64,000 nucleotides of DNA from Brevundimonas sp. NIBR10 (lineage in GTDB: Bacteria; Pseudomonadota; Alphaproteobacteria; Caulobacterales; Caulobacteraceae). A model generated the notes under the pieces. It searched no databases, was not told the origin of the DNA, and worked only from the letters and a program-made list of their open reading frames with translations. Position 1 is the first letter of the stretch, and each line of letters opens with the position of its first letter. The stretch lies in NCBI RefSeq assembly GCF_027912515.1, contig NZ_CP115464.1, positions 2,418,001-2,482,000 of the forward strand, written 5' to 3'. This document shows positions 43,532 to 51,950 of the stretch, piece by piece. The position numbers and the translations under genes were made by a program.

Positions 43532-45739
43532 CTAGGCGCGGCTTCGCGGCAGACCGAGACGTCGCTCGGCGACCATGCTTCGCAGGACCTCACTGGTGCC
43601 GCCGTAGATCGACGTGGCTGTCGAATGGCGATAGCCCTTTTCGACCAGTCCCAGGCCCGAGTTACCCCGCACCAGCGAGCCGGGGGCCGCGAGGTCCAGC
43701 AGGTCGGCCGACAGGTCGATGAAGGTCTGGGTTCCGAAAACCTTGGCGGCGGGTCCATAGGCCAGGTCCTGCTCGCCGGCGAGACGCGTCCAGAATGCGC
43801 GCGCCGTCAGCCCCTCGGCGATGCACGCCGCGCCATAAACGCGGGCCAGCCGCGCCAGGGTCGCAGGATGTTCGATGACGCATGCACCATCGCGCTGTTC
43901 CTCGCGCGCCCACGCCGTCACGGCGTCGATCATCTCGCGCATCTGCACGAAATAGTAGCTGCCGCCCTGTTCCATGGTCAGAGCGATGGACATGGCCTTC
44001 ACACCGCCGCCGACGTCGCCGAGCCGGTAGCGATCGGATATCCGGACATCGGCGTAGAAGGTCGCGTTGGTCAACTCGTCCATGAAGGTGTGAACCGGAT
44101 GGATCTCCACACCGGGCAGATCCAGCGGGACCAGGAACAGGGTCAGCCCCTTGTGCTTGGGGACGTCCGGGTCGGTCCGGGTCAGCAGGAGGACATAGTT
44201 GGAGATGTCCGCCCCCGAGGTGAACATCTTCTGGCCGTTGATGACCCAATCGTCGCCGTCGCGCACCGCGCGGGTCTTGGCGGCGAATACATCGGATCCG
44301 CCCGAAGGCTCGGTGAACCCCAGGCAGGACGTCGCCTCGCCTTTTGCAATCCGGAGCAGGACTTCGTCCTGCAACTCGGGCGAGCCCAACTTCTGAACGA
44401 GGACGCCGGCCATGCTCGTCACGCCCCTAGAAAGCCCGGCGTAGCCAAGTTCCGTCGAAACAGCGTGGATGGACCTTGTGGTGTCTGCATCGGCGTCATG
44501 CCCACCCCATCGGGCCGGCCAGTCGGGGAAGAGCAGACCTGCCTGGCCCATCGCGTGATGAACCGCCCAGTCGTGCGCCTCAAAATTCTGCTCGCCGAAG
44601 TTCGCGCGATCTGGGTCGAGCAGTCCCGACAGGATTTCGCGGGCCTGGTCGGCGAGCGGGCTTTTGTGGTTCGGCGTTTCGAAATCGACTTCGACCGCGC
44701 CGGGATCGGGCAGGCTCGTCGTTTCGCCAAGGAACAGCCTTCTGCCGGCACGTTCCAGCTGGGCTTCGGGATCGCCTAACGCCTGGCTCCAGGACTTGGC
44801 GCGCCGGTGGTAGAGTTGGATATCGTACTCGTTAGTCAGGCCGTAACCACCGAACGTATGGATCGCATGAGCGACACTGTTGCTCGCCGTCCTGCTGGCC
44901 CACCACAGTGACAGGGCGATCAACGCGCCCGCGTCAGCCTTTTGATCCGCGACGCCTCGCAGCGTCCACCACAGCAGCAACTGGGCTCCATCCGCGTCGA
45001 TCGCATCGACGGCCAGAGGATGGGCGATGCCCTGATTGGCGCCGATCGGCTGTCCGAAGGCGATCCGCTCGCAGGCGTAGGCGGCGGCCATCGTCAGCGC
45101 CTCCTGGGACAGGCCGACCAGAGCCGCGGAGGTCAGAAGTTTCCATTCCTCGATCCCTGCGGCCCAGACGGCGCCGGCGTCGGCATTGCTGGCGAGCACG
45201 ATCCGGTCCCCGGAGCCGGGGGTGAAGGTCGCCAGACCGGAACCCCCCAGAGTAAGTGGGGCCTCAGGGGCCTGGGATGGCACTTCGATCGCCAGGGTCT
45301 GGCCATCGAAGGTGAGGATACCGCTCGCCACAGCAGCGCCCGGCACCATCTGGGCCTTGCCCGGCTCGACCTGGTTCAGAGCCAATGTGAGGACGGTCTC
45401 GCCGTCACGCAGCTTCTCGATCCACTCCGAGGCTGTTTCGCCGCCGATTTCCCCAAGAATACGAAGGGCGACGACAGACTCAGCCAGCGGAGCGGGGGCC
45501 AGGCGTCGACCCGCCTGCTCCAGCATGAGGCATGCGTCGAACAAGCTCATGCCACCACCACCGGCTTCAGCGGACAGTCGCATGAAGGGCAGCTCGAGAC
45601 TGATCAATTCCCGCCAGAAGTCAGGATCGAACCCGACCGGCTCTGAGGCGCGGACCCTCGCCACGGTCGACTCCGCAGCGAAGAATTTCTCGAACATCTC
45701 CTTCACGGGAACGCTGTCGGCCGGGAGGCTCAATTGCAT
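43532..45739 (-). CDS. fused acyl-CoA dehydrogenase (two complete domains)
   Basis: A 735-residue protein made of two acyl-CoA dehydrogenase units. Residues 1-340 match the small-subunit type (ERIAFGQPIGANQGIAH at 224-240, then TFGGYGLTNEYDIQLYHRRAK), and residues 365-735 the large type (LGFTEPSGGSDVFAAKT at 473-489, NGQKMFTSGAD at 501-511, IYGGTSEVLRSMVAERRLGL at the end). This is the same pair found as separate genes at 469-2662, joined in the reverse order of those genes. It would form a heteromer-like enzyme from one chain and desaturate a bulky acyl-CoA. It is co-directional with the KstD-like gene and diverges from the TesB-like gene. Confidence 0.9.
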   Translation of the reverse strand: MQLSLPADSVPVKEMFEKFFAAESTVARVRASEPVGFDPDFWRELISLELPFMRLSAEAGGGGMSLFDACLMLEQAGRRLAPAPLAESVVALRILGEIGGETASEWIEKLRDGETVLTLALNQVEPGKAQMVPGAAVASGILTFDGQTLAIEVPSQAPEAPLTLGGSGLATFTPGSGDRIVLASNADAGAVWAAGIEEWKLLTSAALVGLSQEALTMAAAYACERIAFGQPIGANQGIAHPLAVDAIDADGAQLLLWWTLRGVADQKADAGALIALSLWWASRTASNSVAHAIHTFGGYGLTNEYDIQLYHRRAKSWSQALGDPEAQLERAGRRLFLGETTSLPDPGAVEVDFETPNHKSPLADQAREILSGLLDPDRANFGEQNFEAHDWAVHHAMGQAGLLFPDWPARWGGHDADADTTRSIHAVSTELGYAGLSRGVTSMAGVLVQKLGSPELQDEVLLRIAKGEATSCLGFTEPSGGSDVFAAKTRAVRDGDDWVINGQKMFTSGADISNYVLLLTRTDPDVPKHKGLTLFLVPLDLPGVEIHPVHTFMDELTNATFYADVRISDRYRLGDVGGGVKAMSIALTMEQGGSYYFVQMREMIDAVTAWAREEQRDGACVIEHPATLARLARVYGAACIAEGLTARAFWTRLAGEQDLAYGPAAKVFGTQTFIDLSADLLDLAAPGSLVRGNSGLGLVEKGYRHSTATSIYGGTSEVLRSMVAERRLGLPRSRA

Positions 45740-45955
45740 GGTGTTACCCTTTCAAGCGCCCCTAAGGCCCGCGAGACGAGGTGCAGTTACACCCCTTGCG
45801 ATGCCAGCACAGCTATCGCGCATGCACCGGGGCGACCAGACACCGACAGAGACATCGTGGCGGCGATTGTGGCGAGCGTCGCGGCCCGGGAACGCGCTCT
45901 GACGGTCTTTCGTCTCGACCTGAAAGGCCGGCTAGGCGAGGTTTGGCAAGTATGA

Positions 45956-46870
45956 TTGCAGGTGCGACGTCTTCCCGGCACCGGGACAAGCAATGAGCCG
46001 CAAAGGTGTGAAACCATCTCCAGATCTCCCCCGACCGCGACGGAGCTTCTAGGCCTCGATATCGCTGGAGAGGACCGCTTTCGCGCGCGGGTGAACCTGG
46101 ACAATCTTGCGGGCGTCACGTTCGGCGGGCAGGCTCTGGGCCAAGCGCTCGCGGCGGCCGGCCGCACCGCTCCCGATTGGCGAGCCACCAGCCTGAGCGG
46201 TTACTTTCTGCGCGGCGGCGTCATTGATCTCCCGATCGAATTCGAGGTCAGGCGTCTGCACGATGGTCGGCGATTCGCGTCCCGGTTCGTCGAGGCGAGC
46301 CAGCTGGGGCGGCCGATCTTCAGCATGTTGTGTTCATTCCACGACCCCGATGGCGGCGTATCGCATCAGACGGTCACGGCGCCGGACGTGGTCGGTCCCG
46401 CCGGGCTGGCGAACCTGCAACAGTTGGCCGTCAGCCAGTCGGACCTCCTGGCGCCGGCAGTGGCAGGCATCTTTCAAAGGCCCTTTCCGATTGAAGTGCG
46501 CCTGATCGATCCGGGGTCGCTCCACCAGGCAACCGGCGAGCATCGGCGCGATTTCTGGTTTCGGATGCCTTCGGCTCAAGATGTCGAGCTGCCGCGAGAT
46601 CATCAGGCCCTGCTAGCGCTCATGTCCGACTACTGGTTGCCGGGCACGATCGCTATGGGCCATCAGGGCGTCCGGACGCTTCGTTCCGTGGCATCGCTCA
46701 ATCATTCCATCTGGTTTCATCGCCCGGCGCGCGCCGATGCGTGGCTCCTGTACACCACGGAGAGTCCCTGGGCCGACGAGGGGAGGGGATTGTCGCGCGG
46801 GCTGATCTTCGACCAGCAGAAGCGGCTTGTCGCGACGGTGACCCAAGAGGCGTCCCTGCGATGGATGTAG
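45956..46870 (+). CDS. acyl-CoA thioesterase II (TesB-like)
   Basis: A double-hotdog thioesterase of about 300 residues. Characteristic parts are ELLGLDIAGEDRFRARVNL, FGGQALGQALAAAGRT, and the C-terminal SLNHSIWFHRPARADAWLLY with ESPWADEGRGLSRG. It would hydrolyse acyl-CoA and spare CoA. The start is not certain: the frame opens with TTG at 45956, GTG at 45962 is also possible, and no ATG lies in frame before the conserved part. The upstream region 45740-45955 is shared with the divergent fused dehydrogenase. The secreted phosphatase gene follows after 10 bases. Confidence 0.87.
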   Translation: MQVRRLPGTGTSNEPQRCETISRSPPTATELLGLDIAGEDRFRARVNLDNLAGVTFGGQALGQALAAAGRTAPDWRATSLSGYFLRGGVIDLPIEFEVRRLHDGRRFASRFVEASQLGRPIFSMLCSFHDPDGGVSHQTVTAPDVVGPAGLANLQQLAVSQSDLLAPAVAGIFQRPFPIEVRLIDPGSLHQATGEHRRDFWFRMPSAQDVELPRDHQALLALMSDYWLPGTIAMGHQGVRTLRSVASLNHSIWFHRPARADAWLLYTTESPWADEGRGLSRGLIFDQQKRLVATVTQEASLRWM

Positions 46871-46880
46871 GTTTCGACTC

Positions 46881-47783
46881 ATGAACAAGGGGCTGGCCAT
46901 GAACCGCCGAAAGATCGTCCTTGCCCTCGCGTTTGCCGCCTTGGCGGCGTCGGCGGGCCCTGTATTCGCAGTCGCACAAACGCCGGTGCCCGCCGGCGAT
47001 AGCGCGATCTTTGCCCCGCGATTGGTACCGTTGGCGGGAGTCCAGAATTTTCGCGACATAGGAGGTTACCGCACCCTGGACGGACGCCATGTGGCCTGGG
47101 GTCGGATCTATCGGTCGGCCGAGCTATCGCATCTGACACCAGCCGATCTTACCGCTGTCGCAGGGCTGAATATCCACACCATCTATGACCTCCGCTCGGT
47201 ATCGGAACGGCGAGCCGAGCCGACGACCTGGGCCGGGTCCGGCGCACCCACCATCCTCACGCGAGACTATGACCTGGATCTTTCGGCCATGGCAGGTCTG
47301 TATCAGGGCACGCCCACGGTCGACGGCGCGCGCGATGCGTTCGTCAATCTTTACGCGACATTCCTCGACACGCAGCGTCCTCAGCAAGCGGCACTGTTTG
47401 AAGTGCTACTGAGGAACGACGGCGCGAGCCTCTACCACTGCACGGCGGGAAAGGATCGCACGGGGCTGGCGACGGCCATGATCCTCTCCGCCCTGGGTGT
47501 GCCGCGCGAGACCATCCTCTACGACTATGAGTTGTCGAACCGCTATTTCTCAGGAGTGAACCCGGCCGGCGCCGCCGATGCGAGTCAGGCGCGACGTCAG
47601 GCGGGGACCGGTCGTCTGCCGCCTGACGTCGCCGCCGTATTCATGCGGGTGGATGCCGCCTATCTCCGCGCTGTGTTTGCGCAGATCGACCGGGACTACG
47701 GGTCGATCGAAACCTATCTGGACCAGAGACTGGGCGTCGATGCTGACGACATTCGTCGTTTGAAAGCACTCTACACCGAATAG
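46881..47783 (+). CDS. secreted tyrosine-phosphatase-like protein (Y_phosphatase3)
   Basis: A 300-residue protein with a signal peptide (MNRRKIVLALAFAALAASAG from residue 7, cleaved after the Ala near 30) and a phosphatase core: VQNFRDIGGYRT at about 54-65, and the active-site loop HCTAGKDRTG with Cys187 and Arg193. Members of this family dephosphorylate phosphotyrosine or phosphoinositides. It would work in the periplasm. The second ATG, at 46899, is an equally possible start. It is the only clearly exported enzyme in the window and may not belong to the degradation pathway despite lying 10 bases after the thioesterase. Confidence 0.88.
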   Translation: MNKGLAMNRRKIVLALAFAALAASAGPVFAVAQTPVPAGDSAIFAPRLVPLAGVQNFRDIGGYRTLDGRHVAWGRIYRSAELSHLTPADLTAVAGLNIHTIYDLRSVSERRAEPTTWAGSGAPTILTRDYDLDLSAMAGLYQGTPTVDGARDAFVNLYATFLDTQRPQQAALFEVLLRNDGASLYHCTAGKDRTGLATAMILSALGVPRETILYDYELSNRYFSGVNPAGAADASQARRQAGTGRLPPDVAAVFMRVDAAYLRAVFAQIDRDYGSIETYLDQRLGVDADDIRRLKALYTE

Positions 47784-47785
47784 CC

Positions 47786-47811
47786 CCACCAGCCACCAGC
47801 CACCAGCCACC
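47786..47811. repeat. short tandem repeat, 7-bp unit
   Basis: The unit ccaccag is repeated about 3.7 times directly after the phosphatase stop codon. It lies in non-coding sequence between the convergent phosphatase and TonB receptor genes. Such a repeat may vary in number between strains. Confidence 0.85.
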
Positions 47812-47841
47812 GGACTCCGTGACGGCCGGGCGGAACGCGAA

Positions 47842-47868
47842 AACGGGCGACCCTTGGGGCCGCCCGTT
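47842..47868 (-). terminator. intrinsic terminator of the TonB receptor gene (leftward)
   Basis: Perfect 8-bp arms aacgggcg (47842-47849) and cgcccgtt (47861-47868) surround an 11-base loop. Read leftward, the stem is followed by a short T-run (gttttcg), which suits termination of the receptor gene ending at 47896. It may also stop rightward transcription from the phosphatase gene, without a T-run. Confidence 0.7.
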
Positions 47869-47895
47869 CCGAAGTCGCTTGCCTTGATACCTGGT

Positions 47896-50415
47896 CTAGA
47901 AGTCGAAGATCAGGTCGAGACCGAAGGTCCGTGCGCGCTGGAACGCGGACGACACCAGGAAGTTGGAGAATCCCAGCGGGAAGGTCGGCGAGTCGTCGTC
48001 CGTCAGGTTACGGGCCCACAGGGCGAGTTCAGCCGTGCCGCCGGCCAAGGAGATGTCCTTGATCGAGGCGCGGGCGTTCACGATCCAGGTGGCGTCCGAG
48101 TGGTCGATCAAGCCAAAGACCGGAATGGCCGCGGCCTGCACCGGGTTGGAATAGGTGCGTTGTTCCGAACGCCAGGCGGCGTCGGTCCGGAAGAAAAGAT
48201 ACGCATTGCCCCAGATCGGCGCCGTTTCGTACTGGGCCGACAGGTTCGCGGTGTAATCCGGGACCAGGGTCGGCAGGAACTGGCCGGCGCCGACTGAAGC
48301 CTGAAGGACTGGATTGACGGGGCCGAACTCGACGTCGGTGTAGCCGAAGCTGCCGTTGAGAGTCAGACCGGTCGTAGGAACATAGGTCACTTCCAGTTCG
48401 ACGCCCTTGGCGGTGGAGTCGCCTTGCTGGATGACGAGTGTTCCCAGATCAGGCCGCCCGACGTTGATACCGGAGGATGCCGCCTGAAGGTTCTCGTAAT
48501 CTACATGGAAGAGGGCCAGATTGGTCCGCAGGCTGCGATTGAGGAAGTCTGCCTTCAAACCGGCTTCAAACCCCTTTGCGATTTCCGGCTCGAAACCGAC
48601 ACCGCCGACCGAACCCCCGGACACGAACGAGCGGGAATACTTGCCGTAGATCAGGATGTCGTCGTTGGGCTTGTAGTTCGCGCCGATGGTGTACGACGGC
48701 TGGGTGTCGTCATAGTCGAACGGGGTGACCCGGATCCCGGTGAATGTTCCGGCCGTCACCGAGCCCGGCGACGCGGGGGTGAAGACGCCACCCGATTCAT
48801 AGGTGCCCGACTTCTTGTCGTTCGTGATGCGATAGCCAGCAACGAGGTCCAGCTGAGGTGTCAGATGGAAGTCGCCCTGCGCGTAGGCGGCGATCGAGGT
48901 GGCTTCGTTGTACGAGACCGATTGGTTGCCGATCGGGATACGGCCAGTCGTCGGCAGCGGTGAGAAGCTCGCCGTGCCCGGGAGCCCGAGCGGGCTGCCC
49001 GAACGACCTTCCTGGTGGTAGTAGAGGGCACCGGCGGTCAACGAGACGAAGTCGTTGTCGAAGTTGACCTGAAGCTCGTCACTCCACTGATCGCCATCGT
49101 CCTGTGTGTTGGCTCCCACGACCAGGAAGCGCGAACCCACGAGCGGGGCGAGGCCCGCTGCAAAGGCGCCGATGGTCGCGCCTTGAACCGCTGGCGAAGC
49201 CAGGGCCAGCGAGGGGTTCTGGGAGAAGGCCACGAAGGTGGCGTACGGCACCAGAGCCGCCGAGGTGAACGTCAGGCCGCCCAGTCCGTCCAGCTGGGTG
49301 GTCGCGTTCAGGTAGGACGAACGGTACGACGCGATGTTCTTGATCGTGACCGCGTCGTTGACCTGGAAAGTGCTGGTCAGGCTGTGGCCGCTGTTTCGCT
49401 GCTCGGCCGGAACCGTGAAGGCGTTGTTGACGACGTCCGGACGGACCATCGCAGTGTTTGCGATCACCGGTGTAGTCTGGCTGGTGAGCAGGGCGTTCAG
49501 GAACGACCCGATCAGCGGGGCGGCCGCATTGATCCCAACGAAGGACGTGGCGTCCGGCGTGTAGTCGTCCTTGGTGTGGTCGAACTTGTAGACCGTGCTG
49601 AACCGCTCGTTCGGCTCGAACCTGACCGCCACGAAGAACGAGTTCTGGTCCTTGTCGCCGAGGGTCTGCGGCGAAGTCTGGAGACCCAGGCCGGATTCTG
49701 GGGCCGTACGATCCCAGACCGTGCCGGCTCCTAGGTTGCGGGCATCTCCGCTACGTTCGTTGTGGACATAGCTGAGATAGGCACTGAACGGGCCCCATGT
49801 CGGGGTGTCGATGCTGGTCCGCGAACGGCGCTGATCGAAGTTGCCGATGGTGAATTCCTGGCGGACGCCAAACACACCGTCGGGATCGCGTGTCGTCACG
49901 CTGACGGCGCCCGCCGTCGCGTTACGACCGAACAGCGTGCCCTGGGGACCGCGCAGCACCTCGATGCGCGACACATCCGGCACGTCGAAGATCGATCCCT
50001 TGGGATTGCCGATATAGACGCCGTCCAGATAGATCGAGACCGCCTTGTCCGAGCCGGGAACCACGCCGTAGCTGACGGCGCCGCGCATCGAGAATGCGGG
50101 AGTCTGCGAGCCACCGGCAGCGGGGCGAACCGTGACGTTGGGGGCAAGACCGCTGAGGTCGGTCACATTGGTGATCCGATTGGCTTCCAGCGCTTCCGAG
50201 GTGATCGCCGTTACGGCGATTGGCACGTCCTGAAGCCGCTGCTCGCGCTTCTGGGCGGTGACGATGATATCGTCGACTTGATCCGACCGTTCGGATAATT
50301 GTGCATCAGGCGCGGTCTGCGCCTGGGCCGCGCCGACGAGGATCATGCTCGACACCAGGGCGGTGCCGATCATCAATCCTGTGCGCGTTCTCGTGTCTTG
50401 CCTCTGGTTCGTCAT
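47896..50415 (-). CDS. TonB-dependent outer-membrane receptor
   Basis: An 839-residue outer-membrane receptor. After a signal peptide (to about residue 32, ending in GAAQAQ) comes the TonB-box-like DDIIVTAQKR at 48-57, a plug domain with IYLDGVYIGNPKGS and VLRGPQGTLFGRN, then a beta-barrel ending in the aromatic LDLIFDF. This sphingomonad/Caulobacter-type receptor takes up large or hydrophobic substrates with proton-motive force. I start at the ATG at 50415, preceded by an AGGGAG site. It lies in the same direction as the small genes at 50611-52415 and is probably in the regulon with the Rieske oxygenase, so it may import the substrate. Confidence 0.93.
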   Translation of the reverse strand: MTNQRQDTRTRTGLMIGTALVSSMILVGAAQAQTAPDAQLSERSDQVDDIIVTAQKREQRLQDVPIAVTAITSEALEANRITNVTDLSGLAPNVTVRPAAGGSQTPAFSMRGAVSYGVVPGSDKAVSIYLDGVYIGNPKGSIFDVPDVSRIEVLRGPQGTLFGRNATAGAVSVTTRDPDGVFGVRQEFTIGNFDQRRSRTSIDTPTWGPFSAYLSYVHNERSGDARNLGAGTVWDRTAPESGLGLQTSPQTLGDKDQNSFFVAVRFEPNERFSTVYKFDHTKDDYTPDATSFVGINAAAPLIGSFLNALLTSQTTPVIANTAMVRPDVVNNAFTVPAEQRNSGHSLTSTFQVNDAVTIKNIASYRSSYLNATTQLDGLGGLTFTSAALVPYATFVAFSQNPSLALASPAVQGATIGAFAAGLAPLVGSRFLVVGANTQDDGDQWSDELQVNFDNDFVSLTAGALYYHQEGRSGSPLGLPGTASFSPLPTTGRIPIGNQSVSYNEATSIAAYAQGDFHLTPQLDLVAGYRITNDKKSGTYESGGVFTPASPGSVTAGTFTGIRVTPFDYDDTQPSYTIGANYKPNDDILIYGKYSRSFVSGGSVGGVGFEPEIAKGFEAGLKADFLNRSLRTNLALFHVDYENLQAASSGINVGRPDLGTLVIQQGDSTAKGVELEVTYVPTTGLTLNGSFGYTDVEFGPVNPVLQASVGAGQFLPTLVPDYTANLSAQYETAPIWGNAYLFFRTDAAWRSEQRTYSNPVQAAAIPVFGLIDHSDATWIVNARASIKDISLAGGTAELALWARNLTDDDSPTFPLGFSNFLVSSAFQRARTFGLDLIFDF

Positions 50416-50457
50416 GCGTCTCTCCCTCGATGACTTTTGAAGTTGGCGTTTTTTAAT

Positions 50458-50476
50458 CAATGCCTCACGGGCATTG
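50458..50476. promoter_or_regulatory. inverted repeat upstream of TonB receptor (candidate operator)
   Basis: The sequence caatgcctcacgggcattg has perfect 7-bp arms and a 5-base spacer, 43 bases upstream of the receptor start. The core AATGC-N7-GCATT is the same as at 7707-7723. The region 50416-50610 is thus probably a promoter of its own for the receptor. Confidence 0.45.
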
Positions 50477-50586
50477 TATTTATTCCGAGGCACGATTTGC
50501 CTCTCGCTTCGCACGGTACATTACATGGTTCGGCGCTGGGAGCGATTCTCTTGCGCATCGGGGGGGCGATTTCTAGGGCCCCGTCG

Positions 50587-50609
50587 AATGCCTGAATCCC
50601 CCAGGTATT
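50587..50609. repeat. inverted repeat after the gene at 50611
   Basis: Arms aatgcctg (50587-50594) and caggtatt (50602-50609) match at 7 of 8 positions with a 7-base spacer. It begins one base after the stop of the leftward unknown gene. It could be a weak terminator hairpin or another AATGC-type operator half; I cannot decide. Confidence 0.3.
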
Positions 50610-50610
50610 T

Positions 50611-51357
50611 TCAGGTGGGAAGGTAACGATCCCACTCGAAGGGGACAATGACGAAGAAGGGAGCCGCCAGCAGAGGCTGCACCTCACCGCTGGCCCAGCG
50701 CTCCGTCACTCTGGCCCTCAAGGCCTCCGCAGTTGCAACAGGGTCGGCGTCGAGGAAGCAGTAGGTAATGCGAAGCCCTCGGGCGTCGGAGTTGTAAGGC
50801 GCGGGGGCCTCCAGTCCGTCGAACCACCAGACGCCCGCGACGCCGGGGATTTCGACGAGCGAAGCAGGAGAGGCCTGGCCGCGCTCGATCATCAGATAGA
50901 CGCCGAGCGCCGGTCTCCAGGGGATGACGTCCGCCCCGGCCACCGCCCTGTCGGCCGCAACCTTGCCGACGAGTTCAGAGGTCATGAAGCCGACGCTGGG
51001 AAGGCGGATCGGCATCCGTCCCCCTTCGTTCAGGGCATTTCCCAGCGTGTTGAATCCGGGAATGCCACCCTCGTCGGTGAACATATAGGTCATCACATGG
51101 TCGGCTGCGTCGTAAGGCTCTGCACTGGCGGCGCGAGCCGCGCGACAGGCCGGCGTCGAGACCAGGCGCAAGGCGTTGCGTATTTGCGGAAGGCGGTACT
51201 GCTCGGGCCGGTGATCCAGCGAGTGCCAGGCGATGTACTCCGCGTCGCGGCCGTCTGGGTGTCTGGCCGACAACGAGAAGAACACGAACCGGACGGCGGT
51301 CTCGCCGGTGCCGAGCACGTCGGGAAGCTGTTCGGATGGCGTACCGTGAAGGATCAT
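50611..51357 (-). CDS. uncharacterised protein
   Basis: I do not recognise this 248-residue protein. It has no signal or membrane segment. The stretch EYIAWHSLDHRPEQYRLPQIRNALR at about 40-64 recalls the W...H...P pattern of ferredoxin-fold (dimeric alpha/beta barrel) proteins and is loosely like the duplicated protein at 24969. The rest contains short strands and a C-terminal VPFEWDRYLPT. It is 43 bases downstream of a SnoaL-like gene on the same strand and 195 bases upstream of the TonB receptor, so it probably belongs to the same pathway. Confidence 0.7.
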   Translation of the reverse strand: MILHGTPSEQLPDVLGTGETAVRFVFFSLSARHPDGRDAEYIAWHSLDHRPEQYRLPQIRNALRLVSTPACRAARAASAEPYDAADHVMTYMFTDEGGIPGFNTLGNALNEGGRMPIRLPSVGFMTSELVGKVAADRAVAGADVIPWRPALGVYLMIERGQASPASLVEIPGVAGVWWFDGLEAPAPYNSDARGLRITYCFLDADPVATAEALRARVTERWASGEVQPLLAAPFFVIVPFEWDRYLPT

Positions 51358-51400
51358 GACCGGGTTTCAATCTGCTTGGGTAAGGGGGCGTGATGCGCTG

Positions 51401-51889
51401 TCATTCGGGGCCTGCGGGTACGTCCGTGGTCAGTGCCGTTGGGTCCAGGACGCCACCCGGCGAAGTCCGCACCTGCGTCCGCTGCAACCGGCGGCGGGTG
51501 AACACCCACTGACCATCACGTTTTTCATAGGTCTCGTGATAGAAGCCGAAGCCGTGGAGCCAGTGGTCTTCGCCGTCCTGCTTCCAGAAGATGTTGTCCT
51601 CCATCGCCCAGATGCCTTTCGCGACGGTCGATCCGTCAAAGGTGATTTCCGGCGTGTGAGAGTGGTGGACGGTGATCCTCGTGTGGTCGAGGATGCGTTT
51701 CACGTTTGCGATCATCTCGTCAGCGGAGTTCCATGATGGAAATCCGTCGTTGTGCGATTGGTGATCCGGAGCGTGCAGGGACAGGTAAGTGTCCCAGTCC
51801 TTGGTGTCGACCGCGCGATCGCGCCGGGCCTTCAGCAGCTTGATGTCTTCGATCGCCACCAGCCGTTCGATGTCGGTCATCTCTGTCAT
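51401..51889 (-). CDS. SnoaL-like (NTF2-fold) protein
   Basis: A 162-residue NTF2-fold protein. IERLVAIEDIKLLKARRDRAVDTKDWDTYLSLHAPDH-type sequence starts it, and the shared HHSHTPEI, AKGIWAM, and YHETYEKRDGQW segments link it closely to the next gene at 51951. The fold hosts ketosteroid isomerases and dehydratases. I begin at the ATG at 51889. Another in-frame ATG (51880, MTDIERL) could be used. The two SnoaL-like genes are tandem paralogues separated by 61 bases and may form a heteromer. Confidence 0.82.
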   Translation of the reverse strand: MTEMTDIERLVAIEDIKLLKARRDRAVDTKDWDTYLSLHAPDHQSHNDGFPSWNSADEMIANVKRILDHTRITVHHSHTPEITFDGSTVAKGIWAMEDNIFWKQDGEDHWLHGFGFYHETYEKRDGQWVFTRRRLQRTQVRTSPGGVLDPTALTTDVPAGPE

Positions 51890-51950
51890 GATGCCCGTCC
51901 TTGCCGCGATACGACAACGCCCCACCGTTCGCTTGTCGGCTTTGCGGCGG

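Noticed and set aside
45741..45791. Imperfect repeat ggtgttac … gttacacc upstream of the fused dehydrogenase
   Set aside because: Only 6 of 8 bases pair, with a long spacer; too weak to call an operator.
46881..47783. Phosphatase as a pathway enzyme
   Set aside because: It has a signal peptide and a protein/lipid phosphatase loop. Its closeness to the thioesterase gene is the only link, so I do not assign it to the degradation route.
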